Positions 19,255 through 28,866 are shown, counted from the stretch's first letter. The stretch is DNA of 56,790 nt from Oscillatoriales cyanobacterium USR001 (GCA_001698425.1 MBRE01000055.1:123588-180377), one strand, 5' to 3'. The notes: generated by a model not told the origin, from the letters alone. A program made the numbers and translations.

Positions 19255-19296
19255 ATTGGTAATTGGTAATTGGTAATTGCTAATTGGTAATTGCTA
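19255..19296. repeat. Heptamer array ATTGGTA/ATTGCTA, 6 units
   Basis: Six exact 7-bp units immediately after pstS, within the 145-base pstS-pstC spacer. Same heptamer as in hppD and after the HNH gene. Confidence 0.97.
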
Positions 19297-19396
19297 ACAG
19301 TTACAAATTGTAGTAGCGACGATAGTTGCTTTCTTCTCTAAATTAAGCGACTAAAATTGCTACTACATTTAATTAAAAAATGACTAATTTGCTGCA

Positions 19397-20326
19397 ATGA
19401 CAGAAAAATCGTTAAACTTATCCAATCCAGCCGCGATGTCGGTAAAAGCAGCTAGAAATTTGCGAGAAGGTGCGATCGCATTTATCTTATTCCTAGCCGC
19501 CTTTTCATCAGTGGCAACTACTGTGGCAATTTTGATCATTTTAGTTTCCGAGTCTATTGGTTTTTTTGAGAAAGTTTCCTTAGTAGAATTTCTCACCTCG
19601 AAGGAATGGACACCACTATTTTCTGAACCTAAATATGGAATTTTGCCCCTAGTTTCAGGGACTTTAGTAATTACAGGCGTATCTATGGCAGTAGCAATCC
19701 CTTTAGGGACAATTATTGCTATTTATCTAAGCGAATTTGCCTCAGCCAAGGTAAGGGAAATAACTAAACCAGTGTTAGAATTGTTGGCTGGCATTCCCAC
19801 AGTAGTTTACGGTTACTTTGCCTTCTTATTTGTCACGCCACTATTACAGAAAGTTCTTCCAGAATTGCCTGGTTTTAATATGTTGAGTGCTGGATTGGTG
19901 GTAGGAATAATGATTATCCCTTTCATTAGTTCGATTGGGGAAGATGCCATGCGTTCAGTGCCTGTATATTTAAAAGAGGGTGCTTATGCAATGGGAGCAA
20001 CGCGATTTTACACGGCGATTTCCGTAGTTTTTCCGGCGGCGCTTTCAGGAATTTCGTCTGCTTATATTTTAGCGATTTCTCGCGCTGTAGGATTAACAAT
20101 GGTTCCGGCGATCGCGGCTGGTTTGCAACCGAATTATACTTGGAATCCAATGGAACCAGGAGCGACGATTGCCGCTTACATTGTACAAGTAAGTCTTGGT
20201 GATTTACCGCATGGTAGCCTTGAATATCAAACTATCTTTGTTGCTGGTCTAACTCTAGTTTTGATGACTTTAGGTTTTAATATAATTGGTCATTTTCTGA
20301 GCAAACGTTACCGAGAAATTTACTAA
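19397..20326 (+). CDS. pstC: Phosphate ABC transporter, permease PstC
   Basis: Inner-membrane permease with six predicted helices. The binding-protein-dependent permease (EAA-type) loop is EGAYAMGATRFYTAISVVFPAALSG. The segment ELLAGIPTVVYGYFAFLFVTP is the PstC/PstA core. 309 residues, standard length. It forms the channel with PstA. The immediately following spacer consists entirely of STRR heptamers. Confidence 0.95.
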   Translation: MTEKSLNLSNPAAMSVKAARNLREGAIAFILFLAAFSSVATTVAILIILVSESIGFFEKVSLVEFLTSKEWTPLFSEPKYGILPLVSGTLVITGVSMAVAIPLGTIIAIYLSEFASAKVREITKPVLELLAGIPTVVYGYFAFLFVTPLLQKVLPELPGFNMLSAGLVVGIMIIPFISSIGEDAMRSVPVYLKEGAYAMGATRFYTAISVVFPAALSGISSAYILAISRAVGLTMVPAIAAGLQPNYTWNPMEPGATIAAYIVQVSLGDLPHGSLEYQTIFVAGLTLVLMTLGFNIIGHFLSKRYREIY

Positions 20327-20584
20327 TTGGTTATTGGTTATTGGTTATTGGTTATTGGTTATTTGTTAACTGTTATTTGTTAACTGTTATTGGTTAACCA
20401 ATGACCAACAACGAATAACGAATAACCAATAACCAACAACGAATAACGAATAACCAACAACCAATAACCAATAACCAACAACGAATAACCAACAACGAAT
20501 AACCAACAACCAATGACCAACAACGAATAACGAATAACCAACAACCAACAACCAACAACAAATAACAAATAACAAATAACAAAT
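20327..20584. repeat. Heptamer foldback array filling the pstC-pstA spacer
   Basis: The left part consists of TTGGTTA-type units (20327-20365), the right part of complementary TAACCAA/TAACGAA-type units (about 20392-20584). The array begins at the first base after the pstC stop and ends three bases before the pstA start. A transcript could therefore form a long imperfect hairpin between the two genes. Open frames on its minus strand are artefacts of the repeat. Confidence 0.95.
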
Positions 20585-20587
20585 TTT

Positions 20588-21511
20588 ATGTCAGTAGAAA
20601 GCATACAAGAAATTAGAGCAATTATTAGCCGTGCCAAACTCTGGGACAGCATATTTGCAATAATTGGCTTACTATCAATGCTAGTAGGATTAATTACCCT
20701 ATTAGCACTAACCCTTGACTTAGCAATAGACGGCATACCACGCCTTTCCTGGCAATTCTTGATCTCATATCCTTCCCGCCGCCCTGAAGAAGCAGGGATA
20801 CTCTCAGCTTGGGTAGGATCGATTTTAGTAATGTTAGTTACTGCTTTAGCCGCAGTCCCCTTGGGTATAGCATCTGGCATTTATCTCGAAGAATATGCTC
20901 GCAAAAATTGGATTGCTGATTTAATTGAGATTAATGTGACTAACTTAGCAGGCGTTCCGTCAATTGTTTACGGACTTTTAGCATTAGGTTTGTTTGTATA
21001 TCAATTAAATTTAGGGCAAAGCATTGTTACGGCTGGATTAACCTTAGCACTGTTAATTTTACCCGTAGTAATTGTCACCACCCGCGAAGCAATCCGCGCC
21101 ATTCCTAATAGTATCCGTGAAGCATCCTACGCCGTTGGTGCTAGTAAATGGCAGACCACATGGGATCACATTTTGCCCTATTCTGCTGGTAGTATTATGA
21201 CTGGTGTAATTGTAGGTTTATCCCGCGCGATCGGAGAAACAGCACCTTTAATTACAATTGGAGCGCTGACATTTATTGCCTTTTTGCCAGATTCTCCATT
21301 AAAAGCAGAATTTCCCTTCATTTCCTTTAAATGGCTGATGTCTCCCTTTACAATCATGCCACTTCAGATGTTTAATTGGGTATCGCGTCCGCAAGCAGAA
21401 TTTCAAGTTAATGCTGCCGCTGCGGGTCTTGTTTTAATGGCCATGACATTGGCGATGAATGCCTTTGCAATTTATCTCCGTTATCGTTTCCGTAAAAATA
21501 TAAAATGGTAG
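20588..21511 (+). CDS. pstA: Phosphate ABC transporter, permease PstA
   Basis: Partner permease of PstC with six predicted helices. Seen: [19 protein letters not shown], the EAA loop [25 protein letters not shown] and [14 protein letters not shown], and the late [17 protein letters not shown] segment typical of PstA. 307 residues. The last seven bases overlap the first seven of pstB (ATGGTAG), indicating translational coupling. Confidence 0.95.
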   Translation: MSVESIQEIRAIISRAKLWDSIFAIIGLLSMLVGLITLLALTLDLAIDGIPRLSWQFLISYPSRRPEEAGILSAWVGSILVMLVTALAAVPLGIASGIYLEEYARKNWIADLIEINVTNLAGVPSIVYGLLALGLFVYQLNLGQSIVTAGLTLALLILPVVIVTTREAIRAIPNSIREASYAVGASKWQTTWDHILPYSAGSIMTGVIVGLSRAIGETAPLITIGALTFIAFLPDSPLKAEFPFISFKWLMSPFTIMPLQMFNWVSRPQAEFQVNAAAAGLVLMAMTLAMNAFAIYLRYRFRKNIKW

Positions 21512-22308
21512 AAAAAATCGAAACCGAACAACCCCTATCAAGCACAGTGCAACCCAAAGCTGAAGTAAGAAACCTCAATTTTTACTACGGTTCTACTCAC
21601 GCACTAAAGAACATTAATCTAGTAGTAGCCGATCGACAAGTAACTGCATTAATCGGCCCTTCTGGTTGCGGTAAAACCACCCTATTGCGGTGTTTTAATC
21701 GAATGCACGATCTTTATCCCGGTAATCGTTACGAAGGGGAAATTTTACTCGATTCCGATGAGATTAACATCCTAAGTCGGCAGGTAGATCCCATTGAAGT
21801 GCGGATGCGAATTAGCATGGTATTTCAGAAGCCAAACCCTTTTCCTAAATCGATTTATGAAAATGTAGTTTATGGGTTGCGCGTGCGGGGTCAAACTAAC
21901 CGTAGTTTAATGGATGAAAAGGTAGAAAAAGCGTTGCGAGGTGCGGCTTTATGGGACGAAGTTAAAGATAGATTGAAGGATTTAGCCTTTAATCTTTCGG
22001 GAGGTCAACAACAGCGTTTGTGCATCGCTCGCGCTTTAGCAACGGAACCTGAAATAATTTTATTTGATGAGCCAACTTCTGCCTTAGATCCGATCGCTAC
22101 TTCCAGCATTGAAGCGCTAATTGGCGAGTTAAAAGAACAGGTAACGATTCTAATTGTCACTCACAATATGCAGCAAGCTGCACGAATTTCTGATTATACA
22201 GCTTTCATGTATCTAGGAGAAATGGTGGAGTTTGACAATACTAGAACAATTTTCAATAGTGCCTCTAAGAAACAAACAAAAGAATATGTAGAGGGACGAT
22301 TTGGATAG
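21505..22308 (+). CDS. pstB: Phosphate ABC transporter, ATP-binding protein
   Basis: The ATPase that drives phosphate import. Walker A is [17 protein letters not shown], the signature [15 protein letters not shown], Walker [16 protein letters not shown], and the switch histidine in [10 protein letters not shown]. 267 residues, normal. It overlaps pstA by seven bases and closes the pstSCAB operon. A perfect 8-bp hairpin lies 12 bases after the stop. Confidence 0.96.
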   Translation: MVEKIETEQPLSSTVQPKAEVRNLNFYYGSTHALKNINLVVADRQVTALIGPSGCGKTTLLRCFNRMHDLYPGNRYEGEILLDSDEINILSRQVDPIEVRMRISMVFQKPNPFPKSIYENVVYGLRVRGQTNRSLMDEKVEKALRGAALWDEVKDRLKDLAFNLSGGQQQRLCIARALATEPEIILFDEPTSALDPIATSSIEALIGELKEQVTILIVTHNMQQAARISDYTAFMYLGEMVEFDNTRTIFNSASKKQTKEYVEGRFG

Positions 22309-22319
22309 CTATATATGGT

Positions 22320-22338
22320 GGGCGAATGCCATTCGCCC
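22320..22338. repeat. Hairpin GGGCGAAT-GCC-ATTCGCCC after pstB
   Basis: A perfect 8-bp stem with a 3-base loop, 12 bases downstream of pstB. There is no T-run, so it may be a transcript-end stabiliser or a short relative of the GGGCGAAG repeats at 28786 and 34050. Confidence 0.75.
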
Positions 22339-22344
22339 CTACTA

Positions 22345-22444
22345 AGGAATGAAAATTAAATAACTTGATGATTTGGTTCGTAGTAAGCGCAAAGAGCGCT
22401 AAAGCGCTTACTACAAACAAGCTAATTATTTAATTTCTATTCCT
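22345..22444. repeat. AGGAAT-family palindromic element, copy B (complete)
   Basis: A 100-bp element with terminal AGGAATGAAAATTAAATAA and TTATTTAATTTCTATTCCT and a central palindrome around GTAGTAAGCGC/GCGCTTACTAC. It lies between the two convergent pst operons. No open frame; MITE-like. Confidence 0.88.
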
Positions 22445-22481
22445 AAATATAGAGGCACTGCGTAAGTCCTGTCAATTTTAT

Positions 22482-23297
22482 TCAATTCATTAAACCGTCA
22501 ATACGATTGTAAGTTCCCACATATTCTAGTGTTGTTTTATGCTGAGGATTTAGAAAAATTGATGGTGCTGAAGCATACTCCACAAGTTCACCAATGCGAT
22601 GTTTTTCTTGAGTTTTAATATTGAAAAAAGCAACTAAATCTGATACTCTGGAGGCTTGTTGTAAATTGTGGGTGACAATCACAATTGTATATTTCTGCTT
22701 GAGTTTGTGAAGTAAATCCTCAATCCGTAAAGTAGAAATTGGGTCAAGGGCAGAACAAGGTTCATCCATTAGTAAAACTTCCGGTTGAAGCGCTAATGCT
22801 CTAGCGATACAGAGACGTTGTTGTTGACCTCCTGATAAAGTTAGAGCATTTTTATTCAGGTGATCTTTTACTTCTTCCCACAGCGCTGCTTGACGTAAAG
22901 AATCTTCCACAAGTGCATCAATATTCCCTCGATAACCATTGATGCGAAGTCCCAAGGCAATGTTTTCATAAATAGACTTGGGAAAAGGATTAGCTTTTTG
23001 AAATACCATACCGATGCGACGGCGAATTTCAACTGGATTGAAGCTTTTTATATCTTTTTCATAAAAAGTTATTTTGCCAGTGACTTTCGCGCCTTTTACT
23101 AAGTCATTAATCCGATTAAAACATCGGAGTAAAGTGCTTTTTCCGCAGCCTGAAGGTCCAATGAATCCAGTAATTTGATTTTTATAAATGTTTATGTTTA
23201 TATCTTGTAAAGCTAAGGAGCCATTATAGGATACCGATACAGAGTGCGTTCGGAGAATTATTTCTTGGGATGTGGGCGATTCAAAATCTGGTTGCAT
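22482..23297 (-). CDS. pstB: Second PstB-type phosphate ABC ATP-binding protein
   Basis: 271 residues with Walker [18 protein letters not shown], signature [15 protein letters not shown] and Walker [16 protein letters not shown]. It is clearly a PstB but differs widely from the PstB ending at 22308, so this is an old paralogue or acquired copy rather than a recent duplication. It follows the fused permease gene by 65 bases on the same strand and most likely energises it. Confidence 0.93.
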   Translation of the reverse strand: MQPDFESPTSQEIILRTHSVSVSYNGSLALQDININIYKNQITGFIGPSGCGKSTLLRCFNRINDLVKGAKVTGKITFYEKDIKSFNPVEIRRRIGMVFQKANPFPKSIYENIALGLRINGYRGNIDALVEDSLRQAALWEEVKDHLNKNALTLSGGQQQRLCIARALALQPEVLLMDEPCSALDPISTLRIEDLLHKLKQKYTIVIVTHNLQQASRVSDLVAFFNIKTQEKHRIGELVEYASAPSIFLNPQHKTTLEYVGTYNRIDGLMN

Positions 23298-23362
23298 ATT
23301 ATCAAAGAGAAAGATAAAGGGGTAAGGTAACAGACGATCGATGAGATATTAGCCATTAACAA

Positions 23363-25285
23363 TTACGTCTTATTTTTTCTCTGCATATCACGTAAGATTA
23401 TAGCAGAAAAATTGAGTATAAATAAGATAGATATTAGTACAATAATTGCGGCGGCGGCATTGGTGTGGAAATCACTTTGAGGTCGAGAAACCCAATTAAA
23501 AATTTGCACGGGAAGGGCAGTAAAAGGACTGTGCAGTCCTTCTAATGATAAGGGAGGAGTAAAGGCAATAAAAGCTGATGCTCCTATGGCAACAAGAGGA
23601 GCCGTCTCACCAATTGCACGGGAAAGAGATAAGAGGGTTCCTGTTAAAATACTAGGCATAGCGGAAGGGATAACTAGATAGCATAAAACTTGCCAGCGGG
23701 TCATTCCATTCGCGTAGCCAGCCTCTCGTAAACTATAAGGAATTCTCCGTAGTGCTGAACGAGTGGCAATAATTAATTGTGGTAAAACAATTACAGATAA
23801 AGTTAGGGAAGCGGAGAGTACACTTGACTCGCCGGTGAGAAATCCCAAGGCATGAACGAATACTCCCAAACCTAATAAACCGTAAATAATAGAGGGCATT
23901 GCAGCTAAGTTAGCCATGTTAATTTCGAGGCATTGGCTAAATAGATTATCAGGCAGATATTCCTCTAAATAAATTGCTGCGCCTACGCCAATTGGGGTAG
24001 TAAAAATAGCAGTTAGCCCTAGTAACCAAAAAGTGCCGATTAAGGCTGCGTAAATACCAGATTCTTCTGGTTTCCTGGAAGAAAAAGCTGTTAAAAATCC
24101 CCAGTCAATCCGGGAAAATCCATCTTTTCCGATATCAACAAACAAAAAGAATAAGACAACTATTCCCACTAAAGTAGCGGCAACTGTTAATATTTTAAAG
24201 CCTTGATCTAGTAAGTTACGTCTTTGAAAAGAGGAGATAAACATTTGAGGTTTTAGAGATATGATTGGACTCTCAATTTTACTTTGTGAGTGGGGAGTAA
24301 TTGCTAAATCATATTCCGGTACTTCACTGCTGGGGACGACAACTTCTGACATTCGATATCGGTGGTAGCGAACTAGCCAGTAACTAATGGTGTTGAGGCT
24401 TAAAGTGAGTAAGAAAATCACCATGCCTACTGTGAAAATGACGTGAAATTCTAAAGAATTAAAAGGCACGTCACCCAAACTAACCTGGATGATAAATGCC
24501 GTCATTGTCGATACTGGTTCTAGGGGATTGAGGGTTAATTGGGGGGTTTGACCTGCTGCAATAGAGGCGATTAAAGTTTCTCCTAAAGATCGAGAGGCGG
24601 CTAAACTAAAAGAGGCGATAATGCCAGGAAATGCGATTGGTAAAACAATTTTAATTATAACTTCTCGTTTAGTAAGACCTAAAGCATAGGCTCCTTCGCG
24701 GAATTTATTTGGTACGCTATTGATGGCATCTTCACTGAGGGAAGATACTATGGGTACGAGCATTACGCCTGTGACTAAACCTGCACTTAAAGGGCTAAAT
24801 CCAGCAAGATTGGGTATAAATTTTTGGAGTAACGGAGTAACAAATAATAGGGCAAAATAGCCATAAACTACTGTGGGTATTCCTGTGAGAATTTCTAAGC
24901 TGGGTTTGAGGATATAACGGATTGTTTGCGAAGCGTATTCTCCCAGATAAATAGCTGCTAGTAGGCCGATGGGCATGGCAAAAGCCATTGCGATCGCAGT
25001 GGTAAGAAGAGTGCCACTGGCAAGCACCATAATGCCGAAAGTTTTGTTAGGAAATAATGGTGTCCATTGGGTATCTGTAAAAAATCTAGTTAGGGGTACT
25101 TGATGAAAGAAAATTGCTGTTTCATAAATTAGTAAAGCAATAATCGCGGTGGTAATAAAGAAGGGAATGCAGGCAAGTATGCCCAAAATTGTCTGTAAAG
25201 CATACTCTCCCCAAGTGGTTGAGGTTAGATTGCGTTGCCAAAGGCTAGACTTAACTTTTTGAATAGACGATTCAGGGGTTTTCAT
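23363..25285 (-). CDS. pstCA: Fused PstC-PstA phosphate permease
   Basis: 640 residues holding two complete permeases in one chain. The PstC half (about 1-310) has LEILTGIPTVVYGYFALLFV and the EAA loop EGAYALGLTKREVIIKI. The PstA half (about 366-640) has [50 protein letters not shown] and WVSRPQSDFHTNAAAA. A hydrophilic linker of about 55 residues joins them. The frame is open throughout, with no sign of a sequencing join. There is no pstS beside it. Repeats resembling a Pho box lie at 25402-25463 upstream. The ATG is at 25285. Confidence 0.93.
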   Translation of the reverse strand: MKTPESSIQKVKSSLWQRNLTSTTWGEYALQTILGILACIPFFITTAIIALLIYETAIFFHQVPLTRFFTDTQWTPLFPNKTFGIMVLASGTLLTTAIAMAFAMPIGLLAAIYLGEYASQTIRYILKPSLEILTGIPTVVYGYFALLFVTPLLQKFIPNLAGFSPLSAGLVTGVMLVPIVSSLSEDAINSVPNKFREGAYALGLTKREVIIKIVLPIAFPGIIASFSLAASRSLGETLIASIAAGQTPQLTLNPLEPVSTMTAFIIQVSLGDVPFNSLEFHVIFTVGMVIFLLTLSLNTISYWLVRYHRYRMSEVVVPSSEVPEYDLAITPHSQSKIESPIISLKPQMFISSFQRRNLLDQGFKILTVAATLVGIVVLFFLFVDIGKDGFSRIDWGFLTAFSSRKPEESGIYAALIGTFWLLGLTAIFTTPIGVGAAIYLEEYLPDNLFSQCLEINMANLAAMPSIIYGLLGLGVFVHALGFLTGESSVLSASLTLSVIVLPQLIIATRSALRRIPYSLREAGYANGMTRWQVLCYLVIPSAMPSILTGTLLSLSRAIGETAPLVAIGASAFIAFTPPLSLEGLHSPFTALPVQIFNWVSRPQSDFHTNAAAAIIVLISILFILNFSAIILRDMQRKNKT

Positions 25286-25401
25286 TTAAACCTTGCCTTT
25301 GCACCTTTTAGGGTCAAGGCTATACTTAATGATTTGTGGTAAATGACTAATTAATCCCTGTTAAAATCAGGTTGTACTTTAAACTAACTATATCAGAAAT
25401 C

Positions 25402-25463
25402 AAGGTAAAAACTGGTTAAGAATTGGTAAGCAAATAGATAATTTAGGGTTAAATTTAGTTAAA
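25402..25463 (-). promoter_or_regulatory. Extended Pho-box-like array upstream of the fused permease
   Basis: Read on the minus strand: TTTAACTA (25456-25463), TTTAACCC (25446-25453), ATTATCTA (25435-25442), GCTTACCA (25424-25431), CTTAACCA (25413-25420), TTTACCTT (25402-25409). All but the first step are exactly 11 bases. Two units match PyTTAAPyPy(T/A) fully and one fails only at the last base. It lies 115-180 bases before the start, suggesting SphR control. Confidence 0.6.
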
Positions 25464-25579
25464 TTTGAGGTTTCTGGTAGGTTCAGGCAGCTATTTTTGG
25501 GTAATTCCACTCCTAGTCCTGCCGATCGCATCCGATCGGATAATAGTTAAGTAAGAAGCATTTGACATTTCTGAAAATT

Positions 25580-27088
25580 ATGGCTAGAGACTTGCGGGGA
25601 TTCCTGAAAATTCTGGAAGAAAGAGGGCAATTACGGCGGATTCAGGCGTTGGTTGACCCAGATTTAGAAATTGCCGAGATTTCTAATCGGATGTTACAAC
25701 GAGGTGGCCCTGGGTTGCTATTTGAAAATGTTAAAGGTTCGGCTTTTCCGGTGGCGATTAACCTGTTGGGGACGGAGGAACGGGTTTGCTGGTCGATGAA
25801 TATGACTAAACCTGCGGAATTGGAGGAATTGGGTAAGAAATTGGGGATGTTACAACAACCGAAACCGCCTAAGAAAATTTCCCAGGCGATCGATTTTGGG
25901 AAGGTTCTTTTTGATGTGATTAAGGCAAAGCCAGGGCGCGATTTTTTCCCTACTTGTCAACAGGTTGTAATTGAGGGCGATCGGTTAGATTTGAATGCAA
26001 TTCCGATGATTCGCCCCTATAGGGGAGATGCGGGAAAAATCATTACTTTGGGTTTGGTAATTACTAAAGATTGCGAGACCGGAACGCCGAATGTTGGTGT
26101 TTATAGATTGCAGTTACAATCGCCCAATACGATGACAGTTCATTGGCTATCTGTACGGGGTGGGGCGCGACATTTACGGAAGGCAACTCAGGCTGGAAAA
26201 AAGTTAGAAATTGCTATTGCTCTTGGTGTCGATCCGCTGATTATTATGGCTGCTGCGACACCAATTCCTGTTGATTTATCGGAATGGTTATTTGCGGGGC
26301 TTTATGGGGGATCTGGGGTGCAGTTAGCTAAGTGTAAAACGCTGGATTTGGAAGTGCCGGCGGATGCGGAATTTGTGTTAGAAGGAACGATTACACCGGG
26401 GGAAGTTTTGCCCGATGGTCCTTTTGGCGATCACATGGGATATTACGGTGGTGTGGAGGATTCGCCGCTGATTCGTTTTCAGTGTATGACGCATCGGAAA
26501 GACCCGATTTATTTGACTACTTTTAGCGGTAGACCGCCGAAGGAAGAGGCGATGATGGCGATCGCGCTTAATCGGATTTATACGCCGATTTTACGTCAGC
26601 AAGTGTCAGAAATTGTGGATTTTTTCTTACCAATGGAAGCGCTAAGTTATAAGGCGGCAATTATTTCGATCGATAAGGCTTATCCAGGTCAGGCGCGACG
26701 GGCTGCTTTGGCTTTTTGGAGTGCTTTACCCCAGTTTACTTACACTAAGTTTGTGATTGTTGTAGATCAGAGTATTAACATTCGAGATCCGCGTCAAGTT
26801 GTGTGGGCAATTAGTTCTAAGGTTGACCCTTCGCGAGATGTTTTTATTCTGCCAAATACTCCGTTTGATACTTTAGATTTTGCCAGTGAAAAGATTGGTT
26901 TGGGGGGAAGAATGGGGATTGATGCTACTACGAAAATGCCCCCGGAAACTGAACATGAATGGGGTGAGGCTTTGGAGTCTGATGTTAACACTTCGGCTAT
27001 GGTCGATCGACGTTGGAGTGAGTATGGTTTGGCTGATTTGAATTTGGGAGATGTCGATCCTAATTTATTTGGTTATGAGATGAGGTAA
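25580..27088 (+). CDS. UbiD-family decarboxylase
   Basis: A prenylated-FMN-dependent decarboxylase. Seen: the N-terminal ARDLRGFLKILEERGQL, RLQLQSPNTMTVHW and the active-site region EFVLEGTITPGEVLPDGPFG DHMGYYG with the family's glutamates, plus RDPRQVVWAISSKVDP late in the chain. About 500 residues, as for UbiD. In cyanobacteria a UbiD homologue is thought to act on 4-hydroxybenzoate intermediates in plastoquinone synthesis; that role is from family knowledge. I prefer the ATG at 25580 over a TTG at 25562 because the conserved domain starts there. A terminator follows. Confidence 0.92.
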   Translation: MARDLRGFLKILEERGQLRRIQALVDPDLEIAEISNRMLQRGGPGLLFENVKGSAFPVAINLLGTEERVCWSMNMTKPAELEELGKKLGMLQQPKPPKKISQAIDFGKVLFDVIKAKPGRDFFPTCQQVVIEGDRLDLNAIPMIRPYRGDAGKIITLGLVITKDCETGTPNVGVYRLQLQSPNTMTVHWLSVRGGARHLRKATQAGKKLEIAIALGVDPLIIMAAATPIPVDLSEWLFAGLYGGSGVQLAKCKTLDLEVPADAEFVLEGTITPGEVLPDGPFGDHMGYYGGVEDSPLIRFQCMTHRKDPIYLTTFSGRPPKEEAMMAIALNRIYTPILRQQVSEIVDFFLPMEALSYKAAIISIDKAYPGQARRAALAFWSALPQFTYTKFVIVVDQSINIRDPRQVVWAISSKVDPSRDVFILPNTPFDTLDFASEKIGLGGRMGIDATTKMPPETEHEWGEALESDVNTSAMVDRRWSEYGLADLNLGDVDPNLFGYEMR

Positions 27089-27108
27089 TAGTTAGAAAAA
27101 AATCAGGA

Positions 27109-27136
27109 GGGAAGAGTGAAAATTCTTCCCTTTTTT
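27109..27136 (+). terminator. Rho-independent terminator after ubiD
   Basis: GGGAAGA (27109-27115) pairs perfectly with TCTTCCC (27124-27130) across an 8-base loop, followed directly by six T. This is the clearest intrinsic terminator in the window, 20 bases after the ubiD stop. Confidence 0.85.
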
Positions 27137-27188
27137 GGGGAAGTTTGCTAAACTTAAATAAGTGTTTTTGTCGGGAGGCTAGGTTATT

Positions 27189-27884
27189 ATGTCTCTGGTT
27201 ACTCAAGATTTAGTTACTCAAGATTTAGAGTCTACAGAGGAATTGCCGGAAGTAATTGTATTTCCACCTACTGATTTATGGAGTGATGAACCGCCTTTGG
27301 AAAGTGATTTACATCGACTGCAAATGCAGTTACTGATTGATTGTCTAAGTTGGTTGTGGCGCGATCGCAATGATTTCTATGCAACTGGAAATTTGACGAT
27401 TTATTATAGTCCTGAACAACGGAAGTCACAGGATTTTCGCGGCCCTGATTTTTTTGTGGTTTTGGGAACCGAACGCAAACATCGTAAAAGTTGGGTGGTT
27501 TGGGGTGAAAATGGTCAATATCCTAATGTGATTGTCGAAATTATTTCTCAGAGTACGGCAAAAGTTGACAAGGGTTTGAAGAAACAAATCTATCAGGATG
27601 TGTTTCGGACACCGGAATATTTTTGGTTTCATCCCGATACGTTAGATTTGGCTGGTTTTCTATTGGTTGGTGGTCAATATCAACCCTTGGAAACTAGCGA
27701 TCGCGGTTGGCTTTGGAGTCAGCAATTAGAGTTATATTTGGGTGTCCAAAATCGTCAATTGCGCTTTTTTACGAGAGAAGGGCAATTAATTCCAACACCG
27801 GCAGAAGTCGCTGAAGTTGCACAGCAACGCGCTGAAACTTTGGCGGCGCAATTGCGGGAATTAGGAATTGAACCAAATGCTTGA
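27189..27884 (+). CDS. Uma2-family (DUF820) putative endonuclease with coiled C-terminus
   Basis: 231 residues. The nuclease-like core has GPDFFVVLGTE, YPNVIVEIISQSTAKVDKGLKKQIYQ (glutamate and lysines of a PD-(D/E)XK-like site) and TPEYFWFHPDTLDLAGF. It ends with PTPAEVAEVAQQRAETLAAQLRELG, a helical tail found on many cyanobacterial members. It differs from the shorter Uma2 protein at 9066. Function unknown. It may be co-transcribed with the DUF4058 gene, whose start lies 85 bases downstream. Confidence 0.9.
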   Translation: MSLVTQDLVTQDLESTEELPEVIVFPPTDLWSDEPPLESDLHRLQMQLLIDCLSWLWRDRNDFYATGNLTIYYSPEQRKSQDFRGPDFFVVLGTERKHRKSWVVWGENGQYPNVIVEIISQSTAKVDKGLKKQIYQDVFRTPEYFWFHPDTLDLAGFLLVGGQYQPLETSDRGWLWSQQLELYLGVQNRQLRFFTREGQLIPTPAEVAEVAQQRAETLAAQLRELGIEPNA

Positions 27885-27969
27885 TAGTTAACATTATTGC
27901 CTCTGTTGATTGATATTCAGCAGGGGCAATGTTAAACTAGGATTAATCAACATTACAGGAGTTAAATAT

Positions 27970-28752
27970 ATGCCTTCTCCATTTCCGGGAATGAATCCTT
28001 ATTTAGAGCATCCTTATTTCTGGCCAGAGACACATCACTGGCTAATTGTTGAGATTGCGCGCTTGTTATCACCACAATTGCGGCCTAAATATATAGTTTC
28101 AGTCGAGGTGCGAGTATATGAAACCATCGACGATTCGCTGACTGTCGGGATTCCTGATGTAACGATATTAAGGCCGCAGATTACAACAAATTCTACAACA
28201 TCTAATGTCGCAGTTGCAGCGCCGCCAACACAATCGATGAAAGTAACAATTCCTATGCCGATCGCAATTCGCGAAGGCTATTTAGAAATTAAAAATGTGG
28301 CAACTAAAGAAGTCGTGACGGTGATTGAATTGCTTTCTCCTACGAATAAGCGCACTGGGAAAGGGCGAGAAATGTATGAAAAAAAGCGGGAGGAGATTTT
28401 AGGAAGTAAAACTAATTTAGTGGAAATTGATTTATTGAGAGGTGGCAAGGCGATGCCGATAATTGGGAATAATATTGACAGTCACTATCGAATTTTGGTT
28501 TGTCGGGGAAATCGGCGGCCTAATGCTGATTTATATGCTTTTAATTTACAGAATATGCTGCCTGTATTTCCTTTACCTTTGCGCTTAGATGATGTGGAGC
28601 CGATGATTGATTTACAGTCTTTATTAAATGAAATTTATGATATAGCGGCTTATGATTTGAAGATAGATTATAATCGGGAAGTGGTGCCGCCGTTATCAGA
28701 GACGGATGCTGCTTGGGTTGATGCTTGGTTGCGCGATCGAGGACTAAAGTAA
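27970..28752 (+). CDS. DUF4058 family protein
   Basis: 260 residues starting PSPFPGMNPYLEHPYFW, the hallmark opening of DUF4058. Further conserved-looking parts are the acidic VGIPDVTIL, REGYLEIKNV, VVTVIELLSPTNKRTGKGREMY and LVEIDLLRGGK, a pattern like a PD-(D/E)XK nuclease core. The biological role is not known. The ATG at 27970 is chosen because AGGAG precedes it and because the family starts at this methionine; the frame is open 20 codons further upstream. Confidence 0.9.
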   Translation: MPSPFPGMNPYLEHPYFWPETHHWLIVEIARLLSPQLRPKYIVSVEVRVYETIDDSLTVGIPDVTILRPQITTNSTTSNVAVAAPPTQSMKVTIPMPIAIREGYLEIKNVATKEVVTVIELLSPTNKRTGKGREMYEKKREEILGSKTNLVEIDLLRGGKAMPIIGNNIDSHYRILVCRGNRRPNADLYAFNLQNMLPVFPLPLRLDDVEPMIDLQSLLNEIYDIAAYDLKIDYNREVVPPLSETDAAWVDAWLRDRGLK

Positions 28753-28785
28753 GAGAGCATCCCGATTTTGTAAATATATCTGTAA

Positions 28786-28852
28786 GGGCGAAGTATTCCG
28801 GTAGTCAATCTCTAGTTTTAACCAATAAATCATCTGCCGGAATGTTTCGCCC
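28786..28852. repeat. GGGCGAAG-family inverted repeat
   Basis: GGGCGAAGTATTCCGG (28786-28801) pairs with CCGGAATGTTTCGCCC (28837-28852), allowing two G-U type differences, around a 35-base centre. Related to 34050-34116 and the single end at 37983. Confidence 0.85.
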
Positions 28853-28866
28853 CTAAACAATCTAAA

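Noticed and set aside
20380..20880. Several minus-strand frames rich in FVVGYWLLVIRYSL
   Set aside because: Heptamer repeat read in stop-free orientation; no start signal and no domain. It overlaps pstA.
22345..22444. Rho-independent terminator shared by the two convergent pst operons
   Set aside because: The hairpin is strong, but there is no T-run at either side and the same sequence occurs elsewhere as a dispersed element.
25562..25579. TTG start for UbiD
   Set aside because: UbiD proteins begin near MARDLRGFL; six extra codons add nothing recognisable.
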